From Corynebacterium matruchotii (GTDB lineage Bacteria; Actinomycetota; Actinomycetes; Mycobacteriales; Mycobacteriaceae), in contig NZ_CP050134.2 of NCBI RefSeq assembly GCF_011612265.2, positions 1,240,001 to 1,304,000 on the forward strand: 64,000 nt of DNA, in the 5' to 3' direction. Positions 28,520 to 37,734 of the stretch are shown one piece after another. Position 1 is the first letter of the stretch, and each line of letters starts with the position of its first letter. The notes below the pieces were generated by a model. It worked only from the letters and a program-made list of their open reading frames with translations, made no database searches and had not been told where the DNA came from. A program made the translations under genes and the position numbers.

Positions 28520-31294
28520 CTAGCTCTTAGCCATATTACGCAGCACATACTGCAAAATACCGCCATTACGGTAATAATCCGCCTCACCAGGAGTATCAAT
28601 CCGCACCACAGCATCAAACTCCACCACATCACCCGACTCCTTCGTCGCGGTCACATGCACAGTCTCCGGCGTCACACCGGAATTCAGCTGCTCAATGCCG
28701 GTAATGTCGAACGTTTCCGTCCCATCCAGCCCCAATGACTCATGGGATTCACCCGCCGGGAACTGCAACGGAATAACCCCCATACCAATCAAATTCGACC
28801 GGTGAATCCGCTCAAACGACTCGGTAATCACCGCCTTCACACCCAACAAATTCGTGCCCTTCGCAGCCCAGTCACGAGACGAACCCGTACCGTACTCCTT
28901 ACCACCGAGCACCACCAACGGGATACCGGCGGCCTTATAGTTCTCGCACGCATCAAACACGAACGCCTGCGGACCACCCTCCTGGGTGAAGTCCCGGGTG
29001 TAGCCACCGGCAATATCCACCAACTGGTTCTGCAACCGAATGTTAGCGAACGTGCCCCGCATCATGACCTCATGGTTGCCGCGCCGGGAGCCCAGCGAGT
29101 TGTAGTCTTTGCGGGCCACACCGTTCGCGTCCAGGTATTGGGCGGCCGGGGTGCCCGGTTTGATGGAGGATGCGGGGGAAATGTGGTCGGTGGTGACCGA
29201 ATCGCCCAGTTTTGCCAGCACCCGGGCGCCGTGAATGTCGGTGACCGGCTGGGGCTCCATGGTCATGCCGTCAAAGTAGGGGGCTTTGCGGATGTAGGTG
29301 GAGTCTTCGTTCCAGGCGAAGGTTTTCCCGGTGGGAATGTCGAGTTCCTGCCACTGCTTGTCGCCCTTGAACACGTCGGCGTAGTCGGCCTCGTAGAGTT
29401 CACGGGAAATGGCGGATGCCATGGTTGCTTCGATTTCTTCCGTGGATGGCCAAATGTCGGTGAGGAACACATCGTTGCCGTCTTGGTCTTGGCCGAGCGG
29501 CTGGGTGGCGAAGTCGAAGTCCATGGTGCCGGCAATGGCGTAGGCGATCACCATGATGGGGGAGGCCAGGTAGTTCATCTTCACGTCGGGGGAGATGCGG
29601 CCTTCGAAGTTACGGTTGCCGGACAGTACCGCGGTGGCGGTGAGATCGTATTCGTTGATGGCGGCCGACACCTCGTCGGGGAGGGGGCCGGAGTTGCCGA
29701 TGCAGGAGGCGCAGCCGAAACCGGACAGGTAGAAGCCCAGGGCCTCCAGGTCTTTCCACAGGTCGGCGCGCTGATAGTAGCCGTCCACCACTTGGGAGCC
29801 GGGGGCGCAAATGGTTTTCACCCATGGCTTGGCTTTCAGGCCTTTCGCCGCGGCTTTCCGGGCGATCAGGCCGGCACCCACCATGACCGACGGGTTGGAG
29901 GTGTTGGTGCAGGAGGTGATGGAGGCGATCGCCACCATGCCGTGGTCCACCGTGTATTCGCCGCCTTGCGGGGAGGCGATAGTCACCGGGTGGGACAGGC
30001 GGCCTTCCGCGCCCTCGGCGGCGGATTCCCCACTACCGGGGCGGGAGGAGTTATAGTTTGCCTCGAACGTGTCGGTGAGGGTGGTGGCGGGCAGGGTTTC
30101 GGTGTCGTTGCAGTAGTTCGGCAGGTCGCGGCGGAAGGCTTCCTTGGCCTCGGACAAGAGAATCCGGTCCTGGGGGCGTTTCGGGCCGGCGATGGACGGC
30201 ACCACGGTGGACAGGTCGAGCTCTAAATATTCGGAGTATTTGGCCTCGGGGGCGTCTTGCTCAAGCCACAGGCCTTGGGCTTTGGCGTAGGCTTCCACCA
30301 GGTCGATTTGTTCCTGCGGCCGGCCGGTGAGGTGCAGGTATTTGATGGTTTCTTCGTCGATGGGGAAGATGGCGCAGGTGGAGCCGAATTCCGGCGACAT
30401 GTTGCCGATGGTGGCCCGGTTGGCCAGCGGAATGGACTTGACCCCGTTGCCGTAGAATTCCACGAATTTTTGCACCACACCGTGTTCGCGCAGCATTTCG
30501 GTGATGGTGAGCACCACGTCGGTGGCGGTGGCGCCGGCGGGGATTTCGCCGGTGAGTTTGAAGCCCACCACTTTGGGGATCAGCATGGAGACGGGCTGGC
30601 CGAGCATGGCGGCTTCCGCTTCGATGCCGCCCACGCCCCAGCCGAGAATGCCGAGGCCGTTTTCCATGGTGGTGTGGGAGTCGGTGCCGATGCAGGTGTC
30701 GGGGTAGGCGAGGCCCTCATTGTCGAACACGACGCGGGCCAGGTATTCAATATTGACCTGGTGGACGATGCCGGTTCCGGGGGGCACCACGCGGAAGTTG
30801 GAGAAGTTTTCCGCACCCCAGCGCAGGAATTGGTAGCGTTCCTCGTTGCGTTCGTATTCGATCTCCACGTTTTGCTTTAACGCGGTGGCGGTGCCGAACG
30901 CCTCGATGATGACGGAGTGGTCGATGACCATTTCGGCGGGGTTGAGGGGGTTGACCTTGTCTGGGTCGCCGCCGAGGGTTTTCACTGCCTCACGCATGGT
31001 GGCGAGGTCGACCACGCAGGGCACACCGGTGAAATCCTGCATGAGGACGCGGGCGGGGGTGAATTGGATTTCGATGCTGGGTTCGGCGGTGGGGTCCCAG
31101 CCGGCGATGGCCTCGATGTGGTCTGCGGTGATATTGGCACCGTCTTCGGTGCGGAGGAGGTTTTCCCCCAGCACTTTCAAAGAATAAGGCAGTTTCTCCA
31201 TGCCGGGTACGGCGCTGAGGGCGAAATAGTCGTAAGATTTATCGCCAACCCGCAATGTACTTTTGGCATTGAAGGAGTTCTTGCTATCAGTCAC
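28520..31294 (-). CDS. acn: Aconitate hydratase (aconitase A)
   Basis: TCA-cycle [4Fe-4S] enzyme that isomerises citrate and isocitrate. The 924 residues are normal for the AcnA/IRP1 class. Cluster-binding cysteines appear in [15 protein letters not shown] near residue 455 and [12 protein letters not shown] near residue 525; [21 protein letters not shown] is near residue 205 and the C-terminal swivel signature [17 protein letters not shown] near residue 800. It starts at GTG (31294). Expression is predicted to be repressed by AcnR, encoded just downstream. Confidence 0.97.
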   Translation of the reverse strand: MTDSKNSFNAKSTLRVGDKSYDYFALSAVPGMEKLPYSLKVLGENLLRTEDGANITADHIEAIAGWDPTAEPSIEIQFTPARVLMQDFTGVPCVVDLATMREAVKTLGGDPDKVNPLNPAEMVIDHSVIIEAFGTATALKQNVEIEYERNEERYQFLRWGAENFSNFRVVPPGTGIVHQVNIEYLARVVFDNEGLAYPDTCIGTDSHTTMENGLGILGWGVGGIEAEAAMLGQPVSMLIPKVVGFKLTGEIPAGATATDVVLTITEMLREHGVVQKFVEFYGNGVKSIPLANRATIGNMSPEFGSTCAIFPIDEETIKYLHLTGRPQEQIDLVEAYAKAQGLWLEQDAPEAKYSEYLELDLSTVVPSIAGPKRPQDRILLSEAKEAFRRDLPNYCNDTETLPATTLTDTFEANYNSSRPGSGESAAEGAEGRLSHPVTIASPQGGEYTVDHGMVAIASITSCTNTSNPSVMVGAGLIARKAAAKGLKAKPWVKTICAPGSQVVDGYYQRADLWKDLEALGFYLSGFGCASCIGNSGPLPDEVSAAINEYDLTATAVLSGNRNFEGRISPDVKMNYLASPIMVIAYAIAGTMDFDFATQPLGQDQDGNDVFLTDIWPSTEEIEATMASAISRELYEADYADVFKGDKQWQELDIPTGKTFAWNEDSTYIRKAPYFDGMTMEPQPVTDIHGARVLAKLGDSVTTDHISPASSIKPGTPAAQYLDANGVARKDYNSLGSRRGNHEVMMRGTFANIRLQNQLVDIAGGYTRDFTQEGGPQAFVFDACENYKAAGIPLVVLGGKEYGTGSSRDWAAKGTNLLGVKAVITESFERIHRSNLIGMGVIPLQFPAGESHESLGLDGTETFDITGIEQLNSGVTPETVHVTATKESGDVVEFDAVVRIDTPGEADYYRNGGILQYVLRNMAKS

Positions 31295-31398
31295 GAGGGA
31301 GCTCCAATTCTATGAGTGAGTTCAGTATGTGGCCGCCACCTGGCTTTGTACGCAGCGACTTTGTGCGACAGTATCGGGGTGAACGTCGCCTGACGCAC

Positions 31399-31421
31399 AT
31401 TCTAACAGTACGGTCGTTCTG
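31399..31421 (-). promoter_or_regulatory. acn promoter with AcnR operator
   Basis: Read on the minus strand, bases 31421-31406 are CAGAACGACCGTACTG, an exact match to the published AcnR operator consensus CAGNACnnncGTACTG. A TAGAAT -10 box follows at 31404-31399, so a bound repressor would cover the -35 to -10 spacer of acn. The repressor gene is next door. Confidence 0.85.
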
Positions 31422-31562
31422 TTGGGTAGTTTTTGCTTCCGCTTGTCTACGCCGCCCGGTTTGACCATCAAGGTTGCCCCCATCAGGGGGAGACTTTCGG
31501 TTTGGTGTCGCTCCCTATTAAATAAAAGGTATCACCGTGCTATTTCCAAGGAGTGAGTCGTT

Positions 31563-32030
31563 ATGGTTCCAGAGTCCGTCAATCTTTCTGACTTGTCCGA
31601 ACAATTGCTTGTCGACGGGGTGGCGTTGGAGCGGGATAATGATGCGCTCCACCGAGACCTGATGGCGGCGAGGGACTATGCGGCATCCCGAGGGGTGGGG
31701 GAGTTGGGGATCGCGGTTTTGGAGGCGCCGCCCGCCCGGTTGGCGGATATGCGCGACATTGCCCAGGAGTTGGCGCGGGACACGGGGATTGCCACCGTGG
31801 TGGTTAAGGTGCCGGGGACGGCCGCGGTGGTGAGCACCAGGTATTCGCGGGCGGATTTGGAAAAGGCGCAACAGTCATTGGTGGTGCAGCCGGATTACGG
31901 CGTGGGGGTGCGGGGCTTTGCCGACAGTTTGGCCCATCCGCTGCCGGTGGGGTTGTTGTCGGCACTGTTGCTGGTGGTGGTTGCGGCCGCGGTGGGGGCG
32001 AGCCTCATGCGAATCAAGGCCTATACCTAG
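31563..32030 (+). CDS. Conserved actinobacterial membrane protein (Rv1476-like)
   Basis: A 155-residue protein with a soluble N-terminal domain of about 125 residues and one C-terminal membrane helix (LPVGLLSALLLVVVAAAVGASLM). Gene order acn / this gene / NlpC-P60 is the same as Rv1475c-Rv1476-Rv1477 in M. tuberculosis, supporting orthology with the uncharacterised membrane protein Rv1476. AAGGAG lies about nine bases before the ATG. Given its topology and neighbour, a role in envelope biology is plausible but unproven. It is followed by a terminator at 32084-32122. Confidence 0.85.
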   Translation: MVPESVNLSDLSEQLLVDGVALERDNDALHRDLMAARDYAASRGVGELGIAVLEAPPARLADMRDIAQELARDTGIATVVVKVPGTAAVVSTRYSRADLEKAQQSLVVQPDYGVGVRGFADSLAHPLPVGLLSALLLVVVAAAVGASLMRIKAYT

Positions 32031-32083
32031 AGAACTCTTCGAAAAAAGTTGTAGTTTTAAGCCATAGTTAAGATAAAACGCCG

Positions 32084-32122
32084 AAAACCGGGAATTTGTG
32101 ATTATTATCACACCCGGTTTTT
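32084..32122 (+). terminator. Intrinsic terminator with nested palindrome
   Basis: AAAACCGGG (32084-32092) pairs with CCCGGTTTT (32113-32121), followed by TTTTT. The loop consists of a second palindrome, TGTGATTATTATCACA, which lengthens the hairpin and also looks like a GlxR site (see the separate entry). It ends transcription of the upstream membrane-protein gene. Confidence 0.8.
32097..32112. promoter_or_regulatory. GlxR (CRP-family)-like binding site
   Basis: TGTGATTATTATCACA matches the arms of the corynebacterial GlxR consensus TGTGANNTANNTCACA exactly; only the central TA is AT. It lies about 240 bases upstream of the NlpC/P60 start codon, in the loop of a terminator hairpin. Actual GlxR binding is inferred. 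Confidence 0.5.
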
Positions 32123-32156
32123 CACTTGTGTTAATCACGAGGTCATTGGGGCTAAT

Positions 32157-32192
32157 GTTACGATCGTGACTTGAGTTAAAGTTGTAACCAAA
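32157..32192 (+). promoter_or_regulatory. Four 9-bp direct repeats upstream of the NlpC/P60 gene
   Basis: Units GTTACGATC, GTGACTTGA, GTTAAAGTT and GTAACCAAA start at 32157, 32166, 32175 and 32184, exactly nine bases apart, each beginning GTNA. Regularly phased GTNAC-type repeats are typical of OmpR-family response regulators. MtrA is the obvious candidate because NlpC/P60 genes are MtrA targets in C. glutamicum. Binding is inference. Confidence 0.5.
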
Positions 32193-32236
32193 TTGAAATA
32201 AAGTGCGTTATGTTTCCTAAGTCGTTAGTGTTGCAG

Positions 32237-32265
32237 ATGTCGACACGAGAGTCGACATTTATAAC
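32237..32265. promoter_or_regulatory. Inverted repeat and -10 box of the NlpC/P60 promoter
   Basis: ATGTCGAC (32237-32244) and GTCGACAT (32251-32258) form a perfect 8-bp inverted repeat with a six-base spacer. TATAAC (32260-32265) immediately follows and fits a -10 box, so a protein bound to the repeat would sit on the promoter. The leader to the GTG at 32336 would be about 65 bases. Confidence 0.45.
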
Positions 32266-32335
32266 ATGAAACCACTTGTTCGCATATGTGGGGAAGCATA
32301 TGGCGGACCAAATCAATGTGCACCAGGAGCCATCT

Positions 32336-33910
32336 GTGACAAGACTAAGCCGCATAGTAGCTGGAGGGATCAGCGCAGTATGTCTCGGCATATCGACCCC
32401 CGCGGTAGTGCATGCCGCCCCCAACGCCGACGTCGTTCAGGCGCGCAATAATGTCAACGGTCTTATCGCAGCGTTGTCAAAATCGAACTCCGACATTGCC
32501 GCCCTGGAATTAAAGATGGGGCGGCTCCGGGAGGCCGTGAATAAGGCCTTGGTTGATTTCCACTCAGCCCAGGCCGACGCCACCAAGGCCAGGACCGAGG
32601 CCGATCAGGCCCGCGCCGCACTCGATACCACCCAGGGGCAAATAACCAAGGCGCAAAAAGTCCTCGACGACATATCCAATATTGTCTATCGGGGCAGTTC
32701 CTCGTCTGCCATCAGCGGGGTGGTGAGCAAACCCAAGGCGGAAGACACCTTAGATCGCCACACACTGTTGCGCACCAATGCCGACAAGCAGCGGGACGCC
32801 ATGACGGAGCTCGATAAGCTCCGCACCCAGCAGACCAATGAGGAATCCGGCCTACGGGCCGCCCGCGACGTGGCGGAAAAACGCGAGCAGGAAACCGACA
32901 AGGCCAAGCAGGATGCCCAAAAGGCTATCGACGACGCGGCCGCCGAGCTCAAGCAACACCAGGCCGAGCATGCCGCATTGGTCGCCAGCCGGGACGCCGC
33001 CCAAAAAGAGCTCGACACCATCCAGGCGAAGCAGAAAACCACCACCGCCAAGGCGACCACGAGTGCTGCGCCAACGCCAACAACGCCGGCCAAGCAGAAG
33101 TCCGAGGCCAAGCCCACCGAGGCCACGGCCATTGCCGATTCCATCGCCAAGATCGTGGGCTCCTCCCAGCCGGATCACACCTCTTTAAACCTCAAGCCTG
33201 TTGCCGAGAACATCACCCTCACCGAAAACGATGTTGATGACGAGGACGACGATGAGGAGGAGAATGAGGACACCCAGGACCAGGCGCAAACGCAGGCGCC
33301 GGCACAGTCGCAGGGGGGTAGCACCAACCCCACCCAGGAGGCCAATAAGGTCAAAGATGGGGAATTGACCCTCGACATGCACGCGCTCAGCAGCAATGGC
33401 CCCGGATCCGTGGCCGATCTGCTGAAGAAGCTCAGCGAAGCCGGCGGGGCTGGCTCCGACCAGGCCAATATCAACCTCAACGGGGACCGGGCCTCCAAGA
33501 TCGAGACCGTGATCGCCCGCGCGGAATCCCAATTGGGGGTGCCCTATGCGTGGGGTGGGGGAGACGCGAACGGCCCCACCCTGGGGATTCGTGACGGTGG
33601 CGTGGCCGACTCCTTTGGCGACTTCGAAAAGGTAGGGTTCGACTGCTCCGGTCTCACCCTGTACGCATTCGCCGGCGTGGGCATTGCGCTGCCGCACTAC
33701 ACCGGCTACCAGTACCAATTCGGCACCAAGGTGAGCCCGCAAGAAATGCAACGCGGTGACCTCATCTTCTATGGGGCTAACGCCGAGGACCACGTGGCCA
33801 TCTATTTGGGGGATGGCCAAATGATCGAAGCCCCCCAATCGGGTTCGGAAGTTGTGGTTTCCCCCGTCAGGTGGGGTGGCATGAGCCCACAGGTGGTTCG
33901 GCTGCTTTAG
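32336..33910 (+). CDS. Secreted NlpC/P60 peptidoglycan hydrolase (RipA/DIP1281-like)
   Basis: Endopeptidase expected to cleave peptidoglycan stem peptides at the septum for daughter-cell separation. The 524-residue product has a signal peptide (RLSRIVAGGISAVCLGISTP, cleavage after VHA). A long alanine/lysine/glutamate-rich coiled coil follows (about residues 35-240), then a linker with a run of Asp/Glu and a Gln/Pro stretch. The C-terminal NlpC/P60 domain has catalytic Cys in FDCSGLTLYAF and His in DHVAIYLGDG. GTG 32336 is chosen because AGGAG lies eight bases upstream and the signal peptide then starts correctly; ATG 32300 and TTG 32276 are alternatives. Gene order matches mycobacterial ripA. 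The upstream region carries several candidate operators. Confidence 0.92.
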   Translation: MTRLSRIVAGGISAVCLGISTPAVVHAAPNADVVQARNNVNGLIAALSKSNSDIAALELKMGRLREAVNKALVDFHSAQADATKARTEADQARAALDTTQGQITKAQKVLDDISNIVYRGSSSSAISGVVSKPKAEDTLDRHTLLRTNADKQRDAMTELDKLRTQQTNEESGLRAARDVAEKREQETDKAKQDAQKAIDDAAAELKQHQAEHAALVASRDAAQKELDTIQAKQKTTTAKATTSAAPTPTTPAKQKSEAKPTEATAIADSIAKIVGSSQPDHTSLNLKPVAENITLTENDVDDEDDDEEENEDTQDQAQTQAPAQSQGGSTNPTQEANKVKDGELTLDMHALSSNGPGSVADLLKKLSEAGGAGSDQANINLNGDRASKIETVIARAESQLGVPYAWGGGDANGPTLGIRDGGVADSFGDFEKVGFDCSGLTLYAFAGVGIALPHYTGYQYQFGTKVSPQEMQRGDLIFYGANAEDHVAIYLGDGQMIEAPQSGSEVVVSPVRWGGMSPQVVRLL

Positions 33911-33922
33911 GCGTCGAAAAGC

Positions 33923-33975
33923 AAAACCATCCTTAGATTATAGGTTAATCCTAAATTCTGGGGGTGGTTTTATTT
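33923..33975 (+). terminator. Terminator after the NlpC/P60 gene
   Basis: AAAACCA (33923-33929) pairs with TGGTTTT (33965-33971), enclosing an imperfect TTAGATTA/TAATCCTAA palindrome. A T-rich tail (TTTTATTT) follows. It separates the hydrolase gene from the ferrochelatase gene. Confidence 0.65.
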
Positions 33976-34005
33976 ACATCTTTTGACCTGTTACTCTTAC
34001 TACTC

Positions 34006-35097
34006 ATGAACACCCCCACCCCTGTCGATGCCCTCCTTGTTTTAAGCTTCGGCGGACCGGAAAAACCCGAGGATGTCCGCCCGTTCCTGGAAAACGTCAC
34101 CAGGGGGCGGGGAATACCGGCGTCCCGCCTTGATGAGGTTGCTGTCCACTACCACCATTTTGATGGCTACAGTCCCCTCAACGACTGCAATCGGGAAATC
34201 ATCGCCAACGTCGAGGCCGAACTCCGCCGCCGGGGTAGCACCCTGCCCGTTTACTTCGGCAACCGCAACTGGCACCCCTACGCTAACGACATTGCCCTCG
34301 AACTCGCCGAAAACGGGCACCGCAACGTTGCTGTTTTCGCCACCTCCGCCTGGGGTGGGTATTCCGGCTGCCGCCAATACGGGGAGGACATCCAAAAAAT
34401 GCGCCACCACCTGGCGGAGCATCACAAAACCCCCATTGATTTTTATCGGCTGCGGCAATTCTTCGACCATCCCACATTCATCGAAGCCGGCGCCCACGCC
34501 ATCCGCAACGCCTACCAGCAATACGCCGATCAGGGGATAGGCCGCGACGATATTCGGCTCGTCTTCACCGCCCACTCCATCCCGGTTGTCGCCGACCAAC
34601 GCTCCGGCACCGACGCCGACGGCGCCCTCTACTCCCGCCAAGTTCACGAAACCGCCCGGCTCATCGCAGGTCGCCTCGGTGTCGCCGACTACGACGTGGT
34701 ATGGCAGTCCGCCTCCGGTAATGGAAAAATCCCCTGGCTGGAACCCGACATCTTGGATCACGCCCAGCTTCTCCACCAGCGCGGCGAAACCCACCTCCTC
34801 GTCGCCCCCATCGGATTCATTTCCGACCACATGGAGGTCATTTGGGACCTCGACAACGAGCTCCAAGACGAAGCCCGAAACCTCGGCATGACCGTCATCC
34901 GGGCCGCCACCGTCGGCCACACCACCGAATTCGCCGCACTCATTGTCGACCTCATCGACGAATCCCTCGGTATCGCCCCGCCCCGCCACGTGGGTGCCAT
35001 CGTCAGCAAAGGCTGCATCAAAAACGGCGAGCCCTGCGAAACCAGCTGCTGCCGACCGGCCAGGCCCACCCGACTCCTCCACACCGCCACCGCATAA
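34006..35097 (+). CDS. cpfC: Ferrochelatase (coproporphyrin III type)
   Basis: Inserts ferrous iron into the porphyrin in haem synthesis; in actinobacteria the substrate is coproporphyrin III (older name hemH). The 363-residue protein shows VLSFGGPEKPEDVRPFLENV at the N-terminus, FTAHSIPV near residue 193 with the catalytic histidine, and WLEPDILDH near residue 246. The C-terminal CIKNGEPCETSCC is a cysteine cluster of the type that binds [2Fe-2S] in actinobacterial ferrochelatases. ATG 34006 is chosen over an upstream in-frame start at 33964, which lies in the terminator. It has its own transcription start region after the terminator at 33923. Confidence 0.94.
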   Translation: MNTPTPVDALLVLSFGGPEKPEDVRPFLENVTRGRGIPASRLDEVAVHYHHFDGYSPLNDCNREIIANVEAELRRRGSTLPVYFGNRNWHPYANDIALELAENGHRNVAVFATSAWGGYSGCRQYGEDIQKMRHHLAEHHKTPIDFYRLRQFFDHPTFIEAGAHAIRNAYQQYADQGIGRDDIRLVFTAHSIPVVADQRSGTDADGALYSRQVHETARLIAGRLGVADYDVVWQSASGNGKIPWLEPDILDHAQLLHQRGETHLLVAPIGFISDHMEVIWDLDNELQDEARNLGMTVIRAATVGHTTEFAALIVDLIDESLGIAPPRHVGAIVSKGCIKNGEPCETSCCRPARPTRLLHTATA

Positions 35098-35151
35098 CAC
35101 CCCGGCGAGTAACCCCCACCTTGCCGCTTCTGGTCGGTACCGTTATGCGGC

Positions 35152-35976
35152 ATGAGAAACTACGGCGACATATTCACCCGCAAACCCGCAGCCTCCACCT
35201 ACCCAACCCAGCCCGCCGCCCTCGGTGAGGTGGTGGAAGTGCTTGCCGACGGCTATGTGGGGGCCATTGTTGGTCACGAAAAAACCTACGACGGCGACTT
35301 TATCCGGCTCGAAAACAACCAAGGAAAAACCCGCCTTTTCAAACTCCGGCCCGGCGCGTTCCTCGTCGACGGCATCCGCACCACCCTCACCAAACCCCAA
35401 CCGGCAGCTCGGCCCCAACGCTCCAACTCCGGCTCCACCCGGGTAGTAGACGCCCCCGCAAAAGTCGCCGCTCCATCCCGCATCTGGGTGGAAGGCGTGC
35501 ACGACGCCGCCATTGTCGAAAAAATCTGGGGCCACGATCTTCGCGTCGAAGGCGTTGTTGTCGAATATCTTGAAGGGCTCGACAACCTGCCCCACCGGCT
35601 TGCCGAATTCCGCCCCGCCCAGGGTCGCCGGGTAGGCGTGCTCGCCGACCACCTCGTGGCCGGCTCCAAGGAAACCCGCCTCACCGACCGAGTGGGGGAG
35701 CACGTTCTCGTCACCGGCCACCCCTATATAGACATTTGGGCGGCGGTGAAACCGGAACGGTTAGGCATCCGCGCCTGGCCCGACATTCCCCGGGGTGAAG
35801 ACTGGAAAACCGGGGTGTGTGCCCGCCTGGGGTGGGCAAACCCGAAGGAGGGCTGGAACCGGGTCTATCGGGCGGTGAGCACCTATAAAGACATCGATTC
35901 CACCCTGATAGGGGCGGTGGAACGGCTTGTGGATTTCGTTACCACCCCAGAACTGACGAAAGCGGATTTACGGTAA
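35152..35976 (+). CDS. DUF3097 family protein
   Basis: A 274-residue cytoplasmic protein of the actinobacterial DUF3097 family. The N-terminus (YGDIFTRKPAASTYPTQPA) and the central block IWVEGVHDAAIVEKIWGHDLR, then EYLEGLDNLP and VGVLADHLVAGSKE, are the conserved parts. The acidic VEGxxDA and DH motifs resemble a Toprim-like nucleotidyl-transfer fold, which is suggestive only. It sits between ferrochelatase and the nfeD gene, on the same strand; no biochemical function is known. Confidence 0.87.
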   Translation: MRNYGDIFTRKPAASTYPTQPAALGEVVEVLADGYVGAIVGHEKTYDGDFIRLENNQGKTRLFKLRPGAFLVDGIRTTLTKPQPAARPQRSNSGSTRVVDAPAKVAAPSRIWVEGVHDAAIVEKIWGHDLRVEGVVVEYLEGLDNLPHRLAEFRPAQGRRVGVLADHLVAGSKETRLTDRVGEHVLVTGHPYIDIWAAVKPERLGIRAWPDIPRGEDWKTGVCARLGWANPKEGWNRVYRAVSTYKDIDSTLIGAVERLVDFVTTPELTKADLR

Positions 35977-35978
35977 GC

Positions 35979-36419
35979 TTGGGTGCCGTGGGAGCACTTA
36001 TATGGTTGATCGCCGGGATTGCGCTCATCGGCCTAGAACTCGCAGCAGGAGAGCTCACCTTCCTCATGCTGGGCCTAGCAGCGCTAGCCACGGCCGGGGT
36101 GGCGATGTTCCATGTACCGCTGAGCATAGAACTCATCATCTTTGCCCTCATGTCCTTAGGGCTGCTCCTGTTTTTAAAACCACTGCTACGCCGCCACCTC
36201 ACCCGCGCTCCGGCGCTCGATACCAGCCCGGCCGCCCTCACCGGGGCCACCGCGGAAGTTTTAGAACCAGTAGGTGCTCACGCCGGCCAGGTACGCCTTG
36301 ACGGGAGTATCTGGTCAGCCCGCAGCCTGGACCCAGCTCATAACTTTTCCGTCGGCGAACGCGTCAGCGTCGTCACGATTGATGGGACAACCGCGGTTGT
36401 GTGGAAAGAAACGAAATAG
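35979..36419 (+). CDS. NfeD-like membrane protein
   Basis: A 146-residue short-form NfeD protein. Three or four membrane helices occupy residues 5-70, followed by a soluble OB-fold domain (LTGATAEVLEPVGAHAGQVRL and VSVVTIDGTTAVVWKE). NfeD proteins work with SPFH/stomatin-type proteins in membrane organisation, and such a gene follows after 18 bases. The start is uncertain between TTG 35979 and GTG 35988; neither has a strong ribosome site. Confidence 0.88.
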   Translation: MGAVGALIWLIAGIALIGLELAAGELTFLMLGLAALATAGVAMFHVPLSIELIIFALMSLGLLLFLKPLLRRHLTRAPALDTSPAALTGATAEVLEPVGAHAGQVRLDGSIWSARSLDPAHNFSVGERVSVVTIDGTTAVVWKETK

Positions 36420-36437
36420 CACGATGGGTACAACAAC

Positions 36438-37682
36438 ATGGACATTGCAACGTTAATTCTCATTGCCGTTGTCATCCTGGTGGTAGCAACATTCATCGCT
36501 AAAGCAGTGGTGCTGATGCCCCAGGGTGAAGCGGCAGTTATCGAACGACTGGGTAGCTATACCCGCACTATATCCGACGGCACCGGCATGATTATCCCCT
36601 TCATCGACCGGGTGCGGGCCCGGGTTGATACCCGGGAACGGGTCGTCAGCTTCCCGCCCCAAGCCGTCATCACCCAAGACAACCTCACCGTGGCCATTGA
36701 CATTGTGGTGACCTTCCAAATCAACGACCCCGCCCGGGCAATCTACGGGGTGGACAACTATATCGTCGGTGTGGAACAAATCTCCGTCGCCACCCTCCGC
36801 GACGTGGTGGGCGGCATGACTTTGGAAGAAACCCTCACCTCCCGCGATATCATCAACCGGCGGCTCCGCGGCGAACTCGACGGCGCCACCACCAAGTGGG
36901 GGCTGCGGATCTCCCGGGTGGAGCTCAAAGCAATCGACCCGCCGCCATCAATCCAACAATCCATGGAAATGCAAATGAAGGCGGAGCGCGAAAAACGCGC
37001 CATGATTCTCACCGCCGAAGGTCAGCGCGAATCCGACATTCGCACCGCCGAGGGCCAGAAACAGGCCCGCATCCTCACCGCCGAGGGTGAAAAACACGCG
37101 GCCATTCTCCGGGCCGAGGCCGAGCGGCAGGCAGCTATCCTCCGTGCGGAGGGTGAACGCGCCGCCAAATACCTCCAGGCCCAGGGCGAGGCCCGAGCGA
37201 TCGAGAAAATCAACTCCGCCATCAGCCACTCTGAGGTCACCCCCGAACTGTTGGCCTACCAGTACCTGGAGAAACTCCCCAAGCTTGCCGAAGGCCAGGC
37301 CGCCACCATGTGGATGATCCCCAGCCAATTCGGTGATTCCCTGGAACAGTTCGCCAAAGCCCTCGCCCACAAGGATGATGATGGGGTATTCCGCTACGAA
37401 CCCCAAGCCCCCACCCTGCCGGCAGACGCCGACGACAACACCGACGAATGGTTCAAAACCACCTCCGACCCGGAAATCAAAGCCGTCGTCGCCGCGGCTA
37501 ACGCCACAGCCCAACTGCCTGTCGACGACCTGCCGTCGGCAGTACCCCAACCCGGCACGACGAACAGTGGGGAGCCGCAACCCCAACCCTCATATAACCC
37601 GCCACCATCAGATGGTGGCTTTGAGCAGCCGCAACACCAAATCCCGCCCGGCGAGTTCGGCATGCCACCCCAAGGTCGGTAA
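36438..37682 (+). CDS. SPFH/stomatin-like membrane protease-associated protein (QmcA type)
   Basis: A 414-residue protein with one N-terminal membrane helix (LILIAVVILVVATFIAKAVV) and an SPFH/prohibitin domain (QGEAAVIERLGSYTRT, then VDTRERVVSFPPQAVITQDN). A long coiled coil follows with near-repeats of AEGQ/EKxxxILxAE at about residues 190-250. The C-terminal tail is Pro/Gln/Gly-rich and disordered. Such proteins assemble in membrane microdomains and modulate proteases. It pairs with the NfeD gene immediately upstream, matching Rv1487-Rv1488 order, and ends before a terminator at 37692. Confidence 0.93.
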   Translation: MDIATLILIAVVILVVATFIAKAVVLMPQGEAAVIERLGSYTRTISDGTGMIIPFIDRVRARVDTRERVVSFPPQAVITQDNLTVAIDIVVTFQINDPARAIYGVDNYIVGVEQISVATLRDVVGGMTLEETLTSRDIINRRLRGELDGATTKWGLRISRVELKAIDPPPSIQQSMEMQMKAEREKRAMILTAEGQRESDIRTAEGQKQARILTAEGEKHAAILRAEAERQAAILRAEGERAAKYLQAQGEARAIEKINSAISHSEVTPELLAYQYLEKLPKLAEGQAATMWMIPSQFGDSLEQFAKALAHKDDDGVFRYEPQAPTLPADADDNTDEWFKTTSDPEIKAVVAAANATAQLPVDDLPSAVPQPGTTNSGEPQPQPSYNPPPSDGGFEQPQHQIPPGEFGMPPQGR

Positions 37683-37691
37683 CCACCAACC

Positions 37692-37723
37692 CACCGCCTG
37701 CCTGGAAACCCCAGGAGGCGGTG
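37692..37723. terminator. Convergent hairpin between SPFH and TVP38 genes
   Basis: CACCGCCT plus CCTGG (37692-37705) pairs with CCAGG plus AGGCGGTG (37711-37723), with one bulged G. It lies between two convergent genes and lacks a long T run in either direction, so it may be a weak bidirectional terminator. Confidence 0.6.
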
Positions 37724-37734
37724 CGACTTCCCAA

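Noticed and set aside
28742..30226. Plus-strand open frame of 494 codons opposite acn
   Set aside because: Gly/Val/His-rich antisense shadow of aconitase with no recognisable family features.
33930..33953. AT-rich palindrome TTAGATTA...TAATCCTAA as a DtxR iron box before ferrochelatase
   Set aside because: Matches only part of the 19-bp DtxR consensus and is better explained as the inner part of the terminator stem.
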